NCBI GenBank assembly: GCA_019671005.1
Contig: CM033745.1
Coordinates: 31,213,526-31,277,525, forward strand
Length of the DNA stretch: 64,000 nucleotides
Reading direction: 5' to 3'
Origin: Hibiscus mutabilis
Taxonomy: Eukaryota > Streptophyta > Magnoliopsida > Malvales > Malvaceae
Part shown: piece by piece, positions 62,294 to 64,000 of the stretch
Position numbering within the stretch: the stretch's first letter is position 1
Layout of the letters: the number at the start of each line of letters is the position of its first letter
The notes under the pieces: generated by a model
The model's database searches: none
What the model saw: the letters and a program-made list of their open reading frames with translations, nothing else
Told to the model about the DNA's origin: nothing
Position numbers and translations under genes: made by a program

Positions 62294-62625
62294 TAGGCAT
62301 AATGCCAAAAAAAAATGCTCCAAACGTATGATTGAATAGTCACTTTGGCCCCTATTTTTTATTGAAACAATTTAACCATCAACGTTTTATTTTTTGTCAA
62401 AATGATCTCTCTGTATATAAAAACTGCTAGTCAACTAATGGTAAATGGCTTGAAATGACGTGACAAACCTACATGGCATGCACGCTGACTGGCATTTTTT
62501 ATTCACAGAGGGATCATTTTGACCCAAAATGAACGATGAGGGTTAAATTGTTTCAATTAAAAGAAAAAGAATTAAAGTGACAATTCGATCAAACGTTAAG
62601 AGTATTTTTTTTGGGTTCATGCCTA
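62294..62625. mobile_element. Foldback-type MITE with target duplication
   Basis: 332 bases whose outer 125 bases or so on each side form inverted repeats: TAGGCAT...CCAAAAAAAA at the left end and its reverse complement ending TTCATGCCTA at the right. Inner parts also pair (TCACTTTGGCC/TTAAAGTGAC-type, AATTTAACC/GGTTAAATTG, CAAAATGATC/GATCATTTTG). The direct repeat TTGTA flanks it (62289-62293 and 62626-62630; ATTGTA if the boundary is moved one base). It has no coding capacity, so it would have been moved in trans. The superfamily cannot be fixed from this. Confidence 0.75.
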
Positions 62626-62801
62626 TTGTATAATAGATAAAAATATAAATAGATATCTTAACAAATTAAATATAAACAAGTGACGTGATAAGAAGGGTAA
62701 GTAAATATAATAAATAATTAGGTATATCAACCCTTAATTGTGTCCTTTGGTTATAAGGTATATTGACCTTATGAAGAGAAAAAGATGTAAATTATGTTTA
62801 G

Positions 62802-63596
62802 TTAGGAAGCCAAAGGAGCCCTATGGGGGGTGCCTTTTCTTCTCCTGGAATTAAAATGAGGCTTATGAGCAGGCGTGGATGCCAAACATGTATGCATTTC
62901 TTGTGAGCTTCTTTCACGCAATTCTCCTCCTCCTTGTTGTTTTGGTGCCAATCTTGTTGCTGTAATTCCTTCTCTGTAATTGCTTCTTCCTCATTCTTCT
63001 TGTTGCTTACAATAACAAAGCTCGTGTCCCCTTCTTTCCTTATCCCTACAACCTGTATTATTTTACACCATAATCTAATTTCAATTTTAATCAACCTTCC
63101 TACCTAGAAAATATCTTTTTTTTAAATGATGATAATGAAAATAAAAACTTGATCTTGGGTTTAGTTTAATTGTTTTGAATTCGTGCTTATACTCTTGATT
63201 GCTAATATATAAGATACATGTGCTTGATGTTCTGAGTGTATCAATCATGAACCAATATCATAGAAATGGAAAGATATCGTCTTGTCCTATTCTCGTATGC
63301 ACATGGCAAGAACTAACCTTGCATCCCAAAGAACAGAAGCGAAAGGGGTCCAAAAGACTTCTGCTACAAATTTCAGACAAAAAAGAAACGCCTTTGCTGC
63401 AGCTGGTAGTAGCAATCTTTGGTTGGGGTCTCTCATTTAGGAAAACAACTCTTGCACTGTTAATCACGTATGTCTGCACCCCACTTATATCTAAAACCTT
63501 TTGAATTTCTGCAACTCTTACAACATCATGGTATGATGACCGTCTGATCTGCATTCATCTCGTCTTCACTTACAGCAATGACAGACAGAGAATGGA

Positions 63597-63632
<36 letters not shown>

Positions 63633-63940
63633 AACATGTACCTGAATTACAAGATGATCTTTGTGTGTTGAAGATCGGCAGTAGAAGCAAAATGCGTCCT
63701 TCATGCAATCAAGGCAATACATACTACATTCGTTTCGCGGTGTGTCTCTGTGTCTCGGGCAGATGCTGAAAAATGCTGTCGATAACAGTGATTCAAGCCA
63801 TGGCGGCACCTTCATTTCCTCCTGTTTTATTTGCGGTGCCAATAACAAATAACGATACAAAATCATGGACATACAAAAATACAATGAAATAGGAAATTTT
63901 GTTTTCTAAAACAAGACTCAGAGTAAGTTTCCATTACCAT
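62802..63940 (-). CDS. PLATZ-family zinc-binding transcription regulator, four exons; frameshifted, possibly a pseudogene
   Basis: PLATZ proteins are plant-specific nuclear DNA-binding proteins that bind A/T-rich sites and zinc. Proposed exons (minus strand): ATG 63940-63938, 63821-63642, 63548-63318 and 63052-62802, joined by GT-AG introns. The first exon is only the ATG; the alternative start is ATG 63815. Exon 2 holds PPWLESLLSTAFF and the first zinc motif (CPRH, CSMYCLDC, CFYC, HKDH). Exon 3 holds SYHDVVRV, VQTYVINSARVVFLNERPQP and LLDPFRFCSLGCK. Two oddities: SEICSRS replaces the usual CEICGRS, losing a zinc ligand, and exon 4 changes frame by one base near 62924-62933, after which the family tail (NSRRRKGTPHRAP) reads to TAA 62804. 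With that shift the protein is about 221 residues, normal for the family. Confidence 0.85.
63597..63634 (-). repeat. (TTTC)n microsatellite in the PLATZ second intron
   Basis: About nine uninterrupted GAAA units on the plus strand (TTTC on the coding strand). It starts six or seven bases inside the 93-base intron, just after the GTACATG donor, and fills about 40 percent of it. Confidence 0.95.
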
Positions 63941-64000
63941 TAACAAAGGCGATTAAATGCGGAAAGGAGAGGTTGAAGAAGAAAACGGATTTAAAAGAAA

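Noticed and set aside
62798..63094. Minus-strand frame ending GLLWLPN as the true PLATZ C-terminus
   Set aside because: The family tail NSRRRKGTPHRAP is present in the next frame over the same bases, so the open frame after about 62924 is out of phase.

Overview
The window is nuclear DNA of a flowering plant, probably a eudicot. It is AT-rich and gene-poor, and almost all of it consists of nested Ty3/gypsy LTR retrotransposons with decayed coding regions. The only credible host gene is a plant-specific PLATZ zinc-binding protein gene at the right edge (minus strand). The species cannot be read from the sequence.

Layout, left to right. 1-2366: end of an LTR (family D). 2367-3069 and 58551-60153: two pieces of an older minus-strand LTR (family E), split by a Tat/Ogre-type element. 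That element spans 3070-58550 and is flanked by CGTAA/CGTAC. Inside it: 3070-4736 is its distal 3' LTR. 4737-26758 is a Tekay-like chromovirus (B), whose 5' LTR is interrupted by a second Tekay-like chromovirus (A, 5871-17397, TSD CGTTG). 26759-30906 is the Tat integrase end, repeat-rich 3' UTR and partial LTRs, all in PLUS orientation. 30907-46456 is an inverted, truncated B LTR, interrupted by a third chromovirus (C, 31662-45174, TSD ATATC). The 3' LTR of C carries a solo LTR related to family A (40238-43904, TSD GGTTA). 46457-58550 is the Tat front half in MINUS orientation: 5' LTR, tRNA-Arg-type PBS, ORF1, coiled coil, gag, protease, a probable spliced intron, RT and two RNase H regions, and the start of integrase.

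The two Tat halves lie on opposite strands about 20 kb apart. Their integrase reading frames join exactly at the ends of B-family LTRs, across a 5-bp duplication (TGGGG/TGAGG). The simplest history has four steps. Tat inserted into E. B inserted into the Tat integrase gene, and a second B LTR inserted in opposite orientation into the Tat 3' LTR. Recombination between the inverted B LTRs flipped the segment between them. A, C and the solo LTR were added later. The Tat coiled-coil ORF also carries a short plastid-like insertion that reads as part of ycf1.

Right of the transposon block, 60154-62801 holds a short possible gene remnant, AT-rich spacer and a 332-bp foldback element with target duplication. 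The PLATZ gene (62802-63940) has four exons. It has lost one zinc-ligand cysteine and has a one-base frameshift near its C-terminus, so it may be a decaying paralogue or carry an assembly error. No retroelement here looks able to move on its own: every one has stops, frameshifts, deletions or lost catalytic residues.
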